IMG/VR virus record: IMGVR_UViG_3300030098_001785
Coordinates: 1-38,717 of that record
From: a virus
Length of the DNA stretch: 38,717 nt
Strand: one strand, 5' to 3'
The position numbers and the translations under genes were made by a program. This document shows positions 7,518-15,536 of this stretch, piece after piece. Under the pieces are notes generated by a model. It was not told the DNA's origin. It did no database searches and worked only from the letters and a program-made list of their open reading frames with translations. Position 1 is the stretch's first letter. The number at the start of each line of letters is the position of its first letter.

Positions 7518-9319
7518 TGTTTGATATCGAAACGAATGCGATCAAAGACTTTAAGACTCTATGCGGCCTCCAGACCATTCACTGTATTGCGTTGGGGCGT
7601 CCCGGTGAGGACCCTCAGATCCTTGAGGTCGAGGATGCGTTGGCGGAACTCAGTAAGGCCGACGTCTTGGTGGGCCACAACATTATGAACTTCGACATCC
7701 CCGCCATCAAGCGGCTCTACCCCGACTGGGACACGAGCAGTTGCTGTATCAGGGACACGCTAGTTATGTCGAGGATGCTGTGGCCTGACATCCAGAATGA
7801 GGACTGGCAGATCCCAGAGTTCCCCCGGCAACTTATAGGTCGCCACTCATTGAAGGCGTGGGGCTACCGCATGGGTATCTTGAAGGATTCATTCGGGGAT
7901 TCCCCGATTTGGGATGAGTTCACTCCAGAGATGGCAGAGTATTGCATCCAAGATGTCCGAGTAACTCAGGCTCTCTGGGATCGCATCGAGAAGGAGAACC
8001 CTCCTGAAAACCCCACAGTGCTGGAACACGAATTCGCGGAAATCATCTCAGAACAAGAGAGAAACGGATTCGCTTTCGACGTAGACGCCGCTAGGAAACT
8101 GCACGTCGAACTTCTCAGTGAGAAGGACTCCCTCCGCCGGGAACTTCAGTCGTGCTTTCCAGCCCAAGTAATCAAGATGAAGACCCCGGCTTACTATGAG
8201 AACCCGATCACGGGCGAGAGGTTTACCCGTAAGAAGGACGCCCCCTCCAAGGAGCAGAAAGTCTTGATTAGGGGGGAACTCAGGACCAAGGAGATACCCT
8301 TCAACCCCGGCAGCCGAGATCAGATCGCTAAGGGACTGATCGACAAGTACGGGTGGAAGCCTGTGGACTTCACGGGTGAGGGGAAGCCGAAGGTGGATGA
8401 GTCCGTCCTTAATGGGTTGGAATATCCTGAAGCCAAACTGATGATGAAGTACCTGACCGTCTCGAAGAGGCTGGGTCAGATCAGTGACGGTCGTGAGTCG
8501 TGGATGAAGGCGGAGGAGAATGGAAGGATATATGGACGAGTCAATCCCTGCGGGGCTGTGACAACGAGATGCACCCACTCCCGCCCGAATATGGCTCAAG
8601 TACCGGGAGTCCACGCCCCTTGGGGCAAGGAGTGCCGTAGCCTGTTTACGGTCCCTGAGGGCTATGTCCTTCTGGGAGTGGACCTTAGTTCCTTGGAGTT
8701 GAGGTGTCTCGCTCACTACACCTACAAACTAGACGGAGGTCGGTACACGAACGAGGTTCTGTCAGGTGACATTCATACTGCCAACCAAGAGGCAGCAGGA
8801 TTAAAGCACCGAAATGACGCAAAAGTATTCATATACGCAGTGACCTATGGTGCAGGTGACGCCAAGATTGGATCGATTATTGGAGGCGGTCGCAATGAGG
8901 GACGCCGCCTGAAGGAGCAGTTCTTCCGAAAGATGCCTGCTCTCAAGAAGATCGTCGAGGCCATCAAGTACAGAGTGAAGACTCAGGGACATCTAATAAG
9001 TATCGACGGTCGGAGACTGAGGATCCGATCAGAACACTCCGCTCTTAATACTTTGTTACAATCAGCGGGGGCAATTGCGGTGAAGCAAGCGACTTGTAAT
9101 CTTCACCGTTCCCTACGGTCCCATGGATGGGGCAAAGAGGATGTCATGCAGGTGGCTCACATCCACGATGAGATCCAACTTCAAGTCCGCAAGGAGATCG
9201 CGGAAGATGTCGGGAACCTTTCGATACAAGCCATCCGCCAAGCCGGTGAGGACCTCGGGTTCCGCTGCCCGCTTGACGGAGAATTCAAAATCGGAAATAA
9301 CTGGGCAGAGACTCACTGA
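7505..9319 (+). CDS. Family A DNA polymerase (T7 gp5-like)
   Basis: This 604-aa replicative polymerase has a 3'-5' exonuclease domain. The exonuclease motifs are FDIET (Asp7, Glu9), VGHNIMNFDIPAI and YCIQDVRVT. The polymerase motifs are A VDLSSLELR (Asp393), B RNDAKVFIYAVTYGAG (Lys440, Tyr448) and C HIHDEIQL (Asp555), so both activities look intact. It is about 100 residues shorter than T7 gp5 and probably lacks the long thioredoxin-binding insertion. The ATG has AAAGGAG upstream and overlaps the preceding ORF by 13 nt. A copy of the phage palindrome lies in the exonuclease domain (7891-7909), coding FGDSPI. A homing endonuclease ORF starts right after the stop. Confidence 0.97.
   Translation: MYTLVFDIETNAIKDFKTLCGLQTIHCIALGRPGEDPQILEVEDALAELSKADVLVGHNIMNFDIPAIKRLYPDWDTSSCCIRDTLVMSRMLWPDIQNEDWQIPEFPRQLIGRHSLKAWGYRMGILKDSFGDSPIWDEFTPEMAEYCIQDVRVTQALWDRIEKENPPENPTVLEHEFAEIISEQERNGFAFDVDAARKLHVELLSEKDSLRRELQSCFPAQVIKMKTPAYYENPITGERFTRKKDAPSKEQKVLIRGELRTKEIPFNPGSRDQIAKGLIDKYGWKPVDFTGEGKPKVDESVLNGLEYPEAKLMMKYLTVSKRLGQISDGRESWMKAEENGRIYGRVNPCGAVTTRCTHSRPNMAQVPGVHAPWGKECRSLFTVPEGYVLLGVDLSSLELRCLAHYTYKLDGGRYTNEVLSGDIHTANQEAAGLKHRNDAKVFIYAVTYGAGDAKIGSIIGGGRNEGRRLKEQFFRKMPALKKIVEAIKYRVKTQGHLISIDGRRLRIRSEHSALNTLLQSAGAIAVKQATCNLHRSLRSHGWGKEDVMQVAHIHDEIQLQVRKEIAEDVGNLSIQAIRQAGEDLGFRCPLDGEFKIGNNWAETH
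7891..7909 (+). repeat. Dispersed palindrome copy 3 (inside DNA polymerase gene)
   Basis: ATTCGGGGATTCCCCGATT is read in frame as F-G-D-S-P-I. A second GATTC lies a few bases upstream. Confidence 0.9.
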
Positions 9320-9320
9320 G

Positions 9321-9665
9321 TTGTCTTGGGCTGCTGGCCTACTAGATGGGGAGGGGTGCTTCAGAGTAGGCACTTCTCCCGCTATTGGGGCGGATATGAC
9401 GTCTAAGTCAACCATCGAGAAACTCCACCAGATCCTTGGGGGGAACTGCGCGGCTATCAATAGAAAGACGAATAAGAACCGACAGGTCTTCCGATGGAGA
9501 GTGTCTGGATCTGAGGCGATTGAAATATGTAAACTACTCCTGCCCTTCCTCGTTGAGAAACAGAAGCAGGCAGAGTTAGTATCAATCTTCTATCGGTTTC
9601 CACCGAATTCAGCCATGCGGGAGTCAATCATTCACAGGCTCTCAGAACTTAAAAGGAGCGTGTAA
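9321..9665 (+). CDS. LAGLIDADG-type homing endonuclease, single motif
   Basis: The motif SWAAGLLDGEGCFRV is a clear LAGLIDADG signature (GLLDGEG), followed by a beta-rich segment and a helical end typical of small single-motif enzymes that act as homodimers. From TTG 9321 the protein is about 114 aa and begins immediately after the DNA polymerase stop (9317-9319), so stop-restart translation is likely. No good ribosome site is seen. The frame is also open upstream inside the polymerase gene (ATG at 9123 or 9141), so the start is uncertain. It is probably a free-standing mobile element targeting the polymerase 3' region. No intron or intein boundary was seen. Confidence 0.75.
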   Translation: MSWAAGLLDGEGCFRVGTSPAIGADMTSKSTIEKLHQILGGNCAAINRKTNKNRQVFRWRVSGSEAIEICKLLLPFLVEKQKQAELVSIFYRFPPNSAMRESIIHRLSELKRSV

Positions 9666-9880
9666 TGGACGGACTTGAATTCCACACGTCGGAAGACATG
9701 ATTAAGGAACTACAGAGTCGCTTTGATGAGATGGTATTTATCGGGGCGATGCAATCAACTAGCCAGACCGAAGATCTGACCGTGTCATTCTCAGGGTCGT
9801 ATCACTCGTGTGTCGGACTAATCGAGTTAGGACGTCTGGCTATCCAAGCAGGAGGCAGCACAGATGACGAAGAGTACTAA
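9665..9880 (+). CDS. Hypothetical acidic protein, 71 aa
   Basis: Not recognised. The start codon shares one base with the stop of the LAGLIDADG gene and has AAAAGGAG upstream; the end overlaps the exonuclease start by 17 nt. The ribosome site and tight packing support a real gene. The protein is acidic, without membrane segments or Cys clusters. Confidence 0.65.
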   Translation: MDGLEFHTSEDMIKELQSRFDEMVFIGAMQSTSQTEDLTVSFSGSYHSCVGLIELGRLAIQAGGSTDDEEY

Positions 9881-10619
9881 ACGGACTCTCCTGATTGACG
9901 GGGATATCGTCCTGTATGAAATCACCATCGCCAGCGAATACGCCGTGGATTGGGGGGATGATATGTGGACGCTACATTCCGACATGAAGGAAGCCAAGGA
10001 GCGGTTCGATTGTTGGATCGCTGATATTAAAGAGAAGGTGGAGGCGGATAAAGTCGTGATCGCCTTCACCGGTCCTTACAACTGGCGTAAGGATGTTCTT
10101 CCTACATATAAAGCCAACAGGAAGAAGAAGAGGAAGCCGTTTGTGTACGGTGAACTCAAGAAGTATGTCGAGTCAGTCTACAAGACGTACACCTTTGGGA
10201 ATCTTGAGGGGGACGACGTCTTGGGACTGCTGGCTGGCTCCCCCGGCCTCGGGAATATCAAATCTGAGAAAGTCATCGTGACGATCGATAAGGATTTGAT
10301 GACTATTCCGGGGCTCCATTACTACCCCAACCGTCCCGATGATGGGATCATTGAGGTGGATCAGGAGCAGGCCGATTTCAACCATCTACTTCAAACCCTG
10401 TCTGGAGACTCCGTGGATGGCTACAGTGGCTGCCCCGGTATAGGCCCAAAGCGGGCCGAAAGGATACTTGAAGACCCCTCGTGGGCGTCCGTAGTTAAAG
10501 CGTACGAGTCTGCGGGACTGGACGAGCAGGATGCTCTGGTTCAGGCTAGGGTTGCGAGGATCCTTAGGTGGGGGGAATACAACGTCAAACAAGAGGAAGT
10601 AAAACTATGGCTACCATGA
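9864..10619 (+). CDS. 5'-3' exonuclease (T7 gp6 / flap nuclease family)
   Basis: This 251-aa nuclease should remove RNA primers and degrade host DNA. Family motifs seen are LLIDGDIVLYE at the N-terminus, FTGPYNWRKDVLPTYKANR (the helical arch Lys/Arg and PTYK-x-NR), NLEGDDVLGLLA, VTIDKDL, and the helix-hairpin-helix segment GDSVDGYSGCPGIGPKRAERIL. The metal-binding aspartates all look present. The ATG has AGGAGG 9 nt upstream, and the gene overlaps both neighbours slightly. In T7 the exonuclease likewise follows DNA polymerase with small genes between. Confidence 0.93.
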   Translation: MTKSTKRTLLIDGDIVLYEITIASEYAVDWGDDMWTLHSDMKEAKERFDCWIADIKEKVEADKVVIAFTGPYNWRKDVLPTYKANRKKKRKPFVYGELKKYVESVYKTYTFGNLEGDDVLGLLAGSPGLGNIKSEKVIVTIDKDLMTIPGLHYYPNRPDDGIIEVDQEQADFNHLLQTLSGDSVDGYSGCPGIGPKRAERILEDPSWASVVKAYESAGLDEQDALVQARVARILRWGEYNVKQEEVKLWLP

Positions 10620-10948
10620 ACCGAAAAGAACTACTGGACCTACATGAGCATCTCTGCCAAGCAGCCGTCAACCTGATGCGGGTCAAGAACCACGATTACA
10701 GCGGAGGGAGGGACGACAGTGATCCCTTCCTGAATTTCACGAGAGTTGAGAGGCTGGGAATAACCGACACGAAGACGGGATTCATGGTTCGGATGACTGA
10801 CAAAATCTCCCGCCTGATTACTTTCATCCATAACGGGTCTTTCAAGACTAAGGATGAGGCCCTGAAGGATACAATTTTGGACCTAATTAACTACAGTATC
10901 TTACTTTACGCATATTCCACTACCGAAAAGGATGACTATACGGAATGA
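10607..10948 (+). CDS. DUF1599-like / nucleotide-modification-associated protein
   Basis: This 113-aa protein has the pattern KNHDYSGG, then DPFLNFTRVERLGI, MVRMTDKISRL and ILDLINYSILL. I associate this with DUF1599, a MazG-like all-alpha family (also called nucleotide-modification-associated domain 1). A role in handling nucleotides or modified bases is inferred from family membership only. ATG 10607 is chosen because AGAGGAAGT lies upstream; it overlaps the exonuclease stop by 13 nt. The end overlaps the next ORF by 4 nt (ATGA). Confidence 0.75.
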   Translation: MATMNRKELLDLHEHLCQAAVNLMRVKNHDYSGGRDDSDPFLNFTRVERLGITDTKTGFMVRMTDKISRLITFIHNGSFKTKDEALKDTILDLINYSILLYAYSTTEKDDYTE

Positions 10949-11142
10949 ATACCGAACAAACAGGATTCCCAGTGCTGTCAGAGGCCCTGTTAAAGGAGTT
11001 GAACTCTCGATTCCCTGAGCAGTGCCCGGATTTAAGTTGGGACATGAAAACGGTCTGGTACGCGAGCGGCCAGCGATCTGTAATTAGACTCCTGAACACG
11101 ATTTATCAGGAACAACAAGAAACCCTATTGGGAGGAAAGTAA
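10945..11142 (+). CDS. Hypothetical protein, 65 aa
   Basis: A conserved-looking small protein of unknown function, with segments ELNSRFPEQCPDLSW and ASGQRSVIRLLNTIYQ. Similar small ORFs are common just before the portal region in T7-like phages (recalled pattern, not a search). It overlaps the previous gene by ATGA and abuts the next. Confidence 0.7.
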   Translation: MNTEQTGFPVLSEALLKELNSRFPEQCPDLSWDMKTVWYASGQRSVIRLLNTIYQEQQETLLGGK

Positions 11143-11421
11143 ATGTGTGACTTTATTGGAGACCTCTTCGGAGGAGGGGGAGGTTCTGCGGGGCCGCCAC
11201 CGCCACCCCCTCCAGCGCCAGTCCCTCCGCCCGCTCCCCCCGCCCCCGTAGCCGCCATTGCTCCTCCCCCAATTTTCCAGCCGATTGCACCTGAAAGAAA
11301 CACCCAAAAAAGGGCTAAGAGTAAGGCTTCACGGAGACGGTCGCGGAATCCGTATATGGTTGGAAAGCGACGTCTGATTATCCCCCTGAATGTGGGGCAG
11401 TCGGGCTCTGTTAATCCCTAA
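11143..11421 (+). CDS. Proline-rich small protein upstream of portal
   Basis: This 92-aa protein has three parts: a short N-terminus (MCDFIGDLFGGGGG), a very proline/alanine-rich stretch (about 17-50), and a basic end with RNPYMVGKRRLIIPLN. The layout and position just before the portal match small uncharacterised proteins of marine T7-like phages. It is probably virion-associated, but this is inference. Its ATG follows the previous stop directly, with GGGAGG just upstream. A GGGGG tract codes the glycine run. Confidence 0.7.
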   Translation: MCDFIGDLFGGGGGSAGPPPPPPPAPVPPPAPPAPVAAIAPPPIFQPIAPERNTQKRAKSKASRRRSRNPYMVGKRRLIIPLNVGQSGSVNP

Positions 11422-11438
11422 ACGACAAAGGTGACATA

Positions 11439-12971
11439 ATGCTTGATCAAGGTTCTATCGCGTCAACATACGCGAAATGCGAGGCCCAGAGATCTCCTTA
11501 TCTGGAGCGGGGCCGCGATGCGAGCCGCCTTACGGTTCCTACCATCCTCCCTGATGCAGGGAAGAACGGGGCCACTCGCTATGCCACCCCATACCAATCC
11601 ACCGGCGCTAGAGGAGTCAACAACCTCAGTTCAGCCCTCCTCCTTTCTTTGCTTCCCCCCAATTCACCATTCTTCCGTCTCGTCCTCGATAAGAGGGAGA
11701 AGGATAAACTCGCTGCAATCGACCCTAAGATTCAAACTGAAGTAGAGACCTCCCTCTCTGAGATTGAACGGGCGGTTGCTCGCGAAATTGAAGTCAATAA
11801 CATCCGTGTGGGGACCTTCGAGGCCCTACGGCATCTCGTCGTCACAGGAAATGTACTCCTATACCTGCCTGAGGAAGGCCCCATGCGGGTGATCCACCTT
11901 GATCGATATATCGTCAAGAGGGATCCAATGGGCCACCCCATGTGCATCATTATGAAAGAGTCGGTGGCTCCTGCCGTCCTCCCACAGGAGATCCGCCAGC
12001 ACGTCGAATCTGGACTGGCTGACTATGAAGACTACTGCGACATCTACACCAAGCAGGAAGTCATGGAAGATGGGCGGATCGAAGTAGTCCAAGAGGTCAA
12101 AGGGAAGATCATCGAGGAGACTCGGCGGGTATTTAAGAAGGATAGATCCCCCTTCATCGCTCTTCGCATGGTTCGAGTAGACGGCGAAGACTACGGCCGT
12201 GGCTGGGTGGAACAGTATTACGGCGACCTAAATTCACTGGAGGGCCTGACCAAGGCACTTGTCGAAGGATCGGCAGCGTCTTCTAAGGTCCTCTTCCTCG
12301 TCAACCCCAATGGAACTACCCGTGCAAGGACCCTCGCTGAGAGTCCTAACGGTGCGATTCGGGAAGGAAATGCTGCTGATGTCAGTGTATTGCAAACTAA
12401 CAAGTCGAATGACTTCTCAGTATCTCTCGCGGCGATGCAACAAATTAATGATCGTCTCTCGTATGCTTTCCTTCTCACCGAGTCAACTATTCGTAATGCG
12501 GATCGTGTTACAGCAGAAGAAGTGAGGCTCGTCACTCAGTCCATCGAACGGCAGTTGGGTGGTATTTACTCGGTACTGAGTCAGGAGTTCCAACTCCCCC
12601 TCGTCAACCGAATTATGGATCGGATGGAGAAGTCTAAGAAACTTCCCAAGATCCCTAGGGACAAAATTACTCCCGCCATCGTTACTGGAATTGAGGCTCT
12701 AGGTAGGGGCAATGATCTCAACCGACTTGATATCTATCTGTCTGGCATCGCTCAGGTTCTGGGACCGGAGGCGCTGGGTCAGTACATCAATATTAGAGAA
12801 TACATGAACCGTCGTGCATCTGCATTAGGCATCGATACGGACGGTCTCGTAAGAACTGAAGAGGAAATTGCTGGTATGATGCAGCAGCAACAACAGCAGG
12901 CTATGGCCCAGCAGGTTGGACCTAATGTCGTCAACGCAGTTTCCAAACGAATGGAGAATATGAATGGCTGA
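11439..12971 (+). CDS. Portal / head-tail connector protein (T7 gp8-like)
   Basis: This 510-aa protein (T7 gp8 is 536 aa) would form the dodecameric portal at the packaging vertex. Evidence is the order (portal, scaffold, capsid), the N-terminal stretch that fits gp8 (TPYQSTGARGVNNLSSALL, LFPP-type LLPPNSPFFRL) and the C-terminal half with TESTIRNADRVTAEEVR, a hallmark of podoviral head-tail connectors. The C-terminus is glutamine-rich (MMQQQQQQAMAQQ). The start has AAAGGTGA upstream. The scaffold gene starts inside the last codons. Confidence 0.95.
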   Translation: MLDQGSIASTYAKCEAQRSPYLERGRDASRLTVPTILPDAGKNGATRYATPYQSTGARGVNNLSSALLLSLLPPNSPFFRLVLDKREKDKLAAIDPKIQTEVETSLSEIERAVAREIEVNNIRVGTFEALRHLVVTGNVLLYLPEEGPMRVIHLDRYIVKRDPMGHPMCIIMKESVAPAVLPQEIRQHVESGLADYEDYCDIYTKQEVMEDGRIEVVQEVKGKIIEETRRVFKKDRSPFIALRMVRVDGEDYGRGWVEQYYGDLNSLEGLTKALVEGSAASSKVLFLVNPNGTTRARTLAESPNGAIREGNAADVSVLQTNKSNDFSVSLAAMQQINDRLSYAFLLTESTIRNADRVTAEEVRLVTQSIERQLGGIYSVLSQEFQLPLVNRIMDRMEKSKKLPKIPRDKITPAIVTGIEALGRGNDLNRLDIYLSGIAQVLGPEALGQYINIREYMNRRASALGIDTDGLVRTEEEIAGMMQQQQQQAMAQQVGPNVVNAVSKRMENMNG

Positions 12972-13740
12972 GTTTGAGCGTGTTGAAATCCCAACGCCAG
13001 AGGATGGACCCCTTTCAGAGCAGGATATAGAGAATCTTGAGCAGGAAGAACAGGCGGAAATCCAAGAAGAACAATTTGATGAGGAACGACCCGAGTGGCT
13101 TCCTGAGAAGTTCCAAACGCCGCAAGACATGGCGAAAGCCTACGAGGCGTTGCAAAGCGAGTTCACTCAGAAGCGACAGAATAAGACGAAGACATCGAAG
13201 GGCACTAAAGAGATTGATGGAGATACTTCGGAACTCTCTGTAGAGTCTTTCCGTCAATTCTCAAATGAGTTTGCTGAAACCGGCGATGTCTCTGAAGAGT
13301 CGCGAAATATGATTGTAGAGAACATGGGCCTGCCACGGGAAATGGTAGACGCCTATGTTGCGGGCCAGAAGGCTGTCCTCGACGCGCAATTCAATCAAGT
13401 CTACAGTGAGGTCGGTGGGGAAGAGAGTTATGACTCCATGGTTGAATGGGCCGCTGAGCACCTTTCCGAGGGAGATCAGAACGCATTCAACGAGGCAGTC
13501 ACTACAGGAACCCAAGATCAAATGATGTTTGCCATCAGGAACCTTGCGGCCCGATGGCAACTCGAAGGCGGGCAGAAGCCTGCTCCCCTGATCCAAGGAA
13601 GTACCAGTGCAACCGGAGCGTCCGGGGCTTTCAGGTCTCTCGCAGAATTAACGGCTGCCATGAAGGATCCTCGTTACACTAAAGACGCTGCGTATCGCAA
13701 GGACGTTGAAGTCCGCCTTTCTAACTCGAACATTCTTTGA
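12964..13740 (+). CDS. Scaffolding / capsid assembly protein (T7 gp9-like)
   Basis: This 258-aa, strongly acidic protein has a glutamate-rich N-terminal third (EQDIENLEQEEQAEIQEEQ), then PEWLPEKFQTPQDMAKAYEA, a motif typical of T7-like scaffolds. The C-terminus is basic and ends RLSNSNIL, the region expected to contact the capsid shell. It would direct procapsid assembly and leave before maturation. It overlaps the portal gene by 8 nt. Confidence 0.93.
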   Translation: MAEFERVEIPTPEDGPLSEQDIENLEQEEQAEIQEEQFDEERPEWLPEKFQTPQDMAKAYEALQSEFTQKRQNKTKTSKGTKEIDGDTSELSVESFRQFSNEFAETGDVSEESRNMIVENMGLPREMVDAYVAGQKAVLDAQFNQVYSEVGGEESYDSMVEWAAEHLSEGDQNAFNEAVTTGTQDQMMFAIRNLAARWQLEGGQKPAPLIQGSTSATGASGAFRSLAELTAAMKDPRYTKDAAYRKDVEVRLSNSNIL

Positions 13741-13750
13741 GGTAACAATA

Positions 13751-13945
13751 ATGAAGCCCGGATATAAAACTACTGAATTCTGGATGAGCATGATCGCCGT
13801 TGTAATCGGCGCAGTTATGGCATCTGGTGCGTTTGATCTCGGCGGGACCTCGGCTCAGGTCGTGGGACTCGTTGAGGCCGCTCTTGTCGCTCTTGGGTAC
13901 ACCGGCGCACGCCTAACCCTTAAGAAGGGCGAAGGACAGGGGTGA
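13751..13945 (+). CDS. Holin-like small membrane protein
   Basis: This 64-aa protein has two hydrophobic segments (about 11-27, MSMIAVVIGAVMASGAF; and 34-52, AQVVGLVEAALVALGYTGA) and a basic tail. The pattern PGYKTTEFW...GYTGARLTLK is common in small phage membrane proteins often labelled holin-like. The ATG has GAGGTAA upstream, overlapping the scaffold stop. It begins a small group with an overlapping ORF and a lipoprotein, which resembles a lysis cassette placed unusually between scaffold and capsid. The function is inferred. Confidence 0.7.
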   Translation: MKPGYKTTEFWMSMIAVVIGAVMASGAFDLGGTSAQVVGLVEAALVALGYTGARLTLKKGEGQG

Positions 13946-14115
13946 TGTGGAATGCAGTACTACAGGCACTTTCTGCGATCTTTACGCCGATCTTTCGTGA
14001 GATTCTCTTACGAGGTGTGTCGGCTACTAAAGCCGTGGACGCTCCCTTCAATCGCGATCTGCATCGCCGTTGGACTGAGCGGGTGCGAAAGTTCACGCGT
14101 AGTATTCGTTCCTGA
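13945..14115 (+). CDS. Small ORF fully overlapping the lipoprotein gene; candidate lysis partner
   Basis: This 56-aa ORF starts at an ATG sharing its A with the TGA of the holin-like gene. The sequence begins MWNAVLQALSAIFTPIFREI and ends in a basic Arg-rich helix. It resembles small amphipathic proteins found beside holins in phages, but I do not recognise the family. It lies in a different frame from the lipoprotein ORF over its whole length. This layout recalls nested Rz/Rz1 spanin genes, but no clear transmembrane anchor is seen. Confidence 0.5.
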   Translation: MWNAVLQALSAIFTPIFREILLRGVSATKAVDAPFNRDLHRRWTERVRKFTRSIRS

Positions 14116-14293
14116 ATCGGATGGACTAATCAGGCTTGGCCCCGGAATACGGGGTCACGTCTATTTCTGGAATGGCGACTCTTGGGAGTTGTCTTCCAAC
14201 AAGATTCTGCTGCCGGAAGGCTGGTACGCAGGAAGCATTGATGGCGATGTCGAGGAATCTAATAACTCCCGGCCCGCTGCGGTGGATAACTGA
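13952..14293 (+). CDS. Phage lipoprotein, possible outer-membrane spanin-like protein
   Basis: From ATG 13952 this is 113 aa. A hydrophobic segment ends in a lipobox (AVGLSGC), predicting signal peptidase II cleavage and lipidation. The mature part includes RLGPGIRGHVYFWNG and LLPEGWYAGS, a pattern I associate with small phage lipoproteins near lysis genes. The stretch before the lipobox is long from this ATG; a GTG at 14015 would give a compact leader of about 23 residues, so the true start may be there. A lipoprotein implies a Gram-negative host envelope. The spanin role is inference. Confidence 0.72.
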   Translation: MQYYRHFLRSLRRSFVRFSYEVCRLLKPWTLPSIAICIAVGLSGCESSRVVFVPESDGLIRLGPGIRGHVYFWNGDSWELSSNKILLPEGWYAGSIDGDVEESNNSRPAAVDN

Positions 14294-14335
14294 GACTTTC
14301 TTGGTTACCGAGATTTCCCATCAATATCTCTCGGA

Positions 14336-14354
14336 ATTCGGGGATTCCCCGAAT
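14336..14354 (+). repeat. Dispersed palindrome copy 4 (upstream of major capsid gene)
   Basis: ATTCGGGGATTCCCCGAAT is a perfect inverted repeat with 9-bp arms. It is intergenic, ending 32 nt before the capsid ATG, and is the only copy in the late-gene leaders. Confidence 0.92.
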
Positions 14355-14386
14355 GAAATTTAAACCCTTTAACCAAGGATATAACA

Positions 14387-15514
14387 ATGCCTATTAACTA
14401 CGACGGCGTTCAGCCGTCACGTCTGGGTGCTGTAAATGCAGCCGGTGGTGACGAGAACGCTCTTTTTCTGAAGGTCTTCGCTGGGGAAGTCCTCACCACG
14501 TTTGAAGCAAATAACGCTATGATGCCGCTTCACCGTGTCCGAACGATCACTAGTGGTAAAAGTGCGCAATTTCCCGTCACTGGCGTCGCTGCCGCTGCAT
14601 ACCACACTCCCGGTGAGTCGCTGTTCACTCAGAACTTCGATGACGCTTCTGACACGACTGGTGAGAATAAGTACCTCTCGCAGGTGAAGCACAACGAGCG
14701 AGTCATTTCCATTGACGGCGTTCTGACTGCTTCGGCATTCCTCGCGGATATCGATGAGGCAAAGAACCATTACGAAGTCCGCTCGATTTATTCGACGGAA
14801 ATCGGCCGCCAACTCGCTTACACTGCGGATAAGAACCTTATTCGTACGGTCATCGCAGGCGCACGTGAAGGTACTAACCGTTTCAATGAGGGTTCTCAGG
14901 ACGGCACTGGTGCTTACAGCGGTGCAGTCATCAACATGGGAACTACCGATGGTGGTGGAACCGAAGTTATGACTGAGACTAAGGTCGCCGACGGCGCTGC
15001 TGCTACCGGAGCCACCCTCATCTCTGGCCTCTTCTTGGCAGCAGAACTGATGGACTCCAAAAACGTGCCCGATTTCGGCCGCTACTGTATCCTGCCGCCA
15101 GAAGAATATTACAAGTTGGTGAACGAGAACAAGGATGCGATCAATCGTGATTACAATCCTGAGGGTAACGGTTCTGTTGCCGCAGGTGAGATCATGTCGG
15201 TCGCAGGTATCCGAATTCTCAAGAGCAACCACATCCCGAGTGGCGCGGCTGACGCCAACGAGATTCATGCTTCCGGCAGCGTGAACAACGATGTGTTCGG
15301 CGGCTCCGGCGTTGGTTACGGCAACACTTCGTTCGCCGAGACCAAGGGCATCATCTTCCAGCAGGAAGGTGTCGGCACGGTTAAGTTGATGGACCTCGCC
15401 ATGGAGTCTGAGTACTTCATGGAGCGGCTCGGAACCCTGCTCATGGCTCGGTATGCTATGGGTCACGGCGTCCTCCGCGAAGAGGCATGCATGGAACTGA
15501 TCGTTACTGCCTGA
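14387..15514 (+). CDS. Major capsid protein (T7 gp10-like)
   Basis: This 375-aa HK97-fold shell protein is recognised by its order after portal and scaffold and by T7-like capsid segments such as NALFLKVFAGEVLTTFE near the N-terminus and IRTVIAGAR, with ILPPEEYYKLV and a C-terminal MARYAMGHGVLREE. The start has AAGGA upstream. The leader carries a palindrome copy (14336-14354), and a strong intrinsic terminator follows (15555-15596), as T-phi follows gene 10 in T7. No frameshifted extension is evident. Confidence 0.95.
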   Translation: MPINYDGVQPSRLGAVNAAGGDENALFLKVFAGEVLTTFEANNAMMPLHRVRTITSGKSAQFPVTGVAAAAYHTPGESLFTQNFDDASDTTGENKYLSQVKHNERVISIDGVLTASAFLADIDEAKNHYEVRSIYSTEIGRQLAYTADKNLIRTVIAGAREGTNRFNEGSQDGTGAYSGAVINMGTTDGGGTEVMTETKVADGAAATGATLISGLFLAAELMDSKNVPDFGRYCILPPEEYYKLVNENKDAINRDYNPEGNGSVAAGEIMSVAGIRILKSNHIPSGAADANEIHASGSVNNDVFGGSGVGYGNTSFAETKGIIFQQEGVGTVKLMDLAMESEYFMERLGTLLMARYAMGHGVLREEACMELIVTA

Positions 15515-15536
15515 TCAATTCTGGTATACTCAATAG

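Noticed and set aside
14297-14330. TTGGTT-N17-ATATCT upstream of the capsid gene as a sigma70 promoter
   Set aside because: Both hexamers are weak, and late genes should use the phage polymerase.
14417-15466. Long minus-strand open frame (349 codons) opposite the major capsid gene
   Set aside because: It mirrors the codon bias of a certain capsid gene, has no ribosome site or recognisable motif, and all other genes are on the + strand.
15522-15530. TGGTATACT, an extended -10-like element after the capsid gene
   Set aside because: There is no -35 at proper spacing, and a terminator lies directly downstream.
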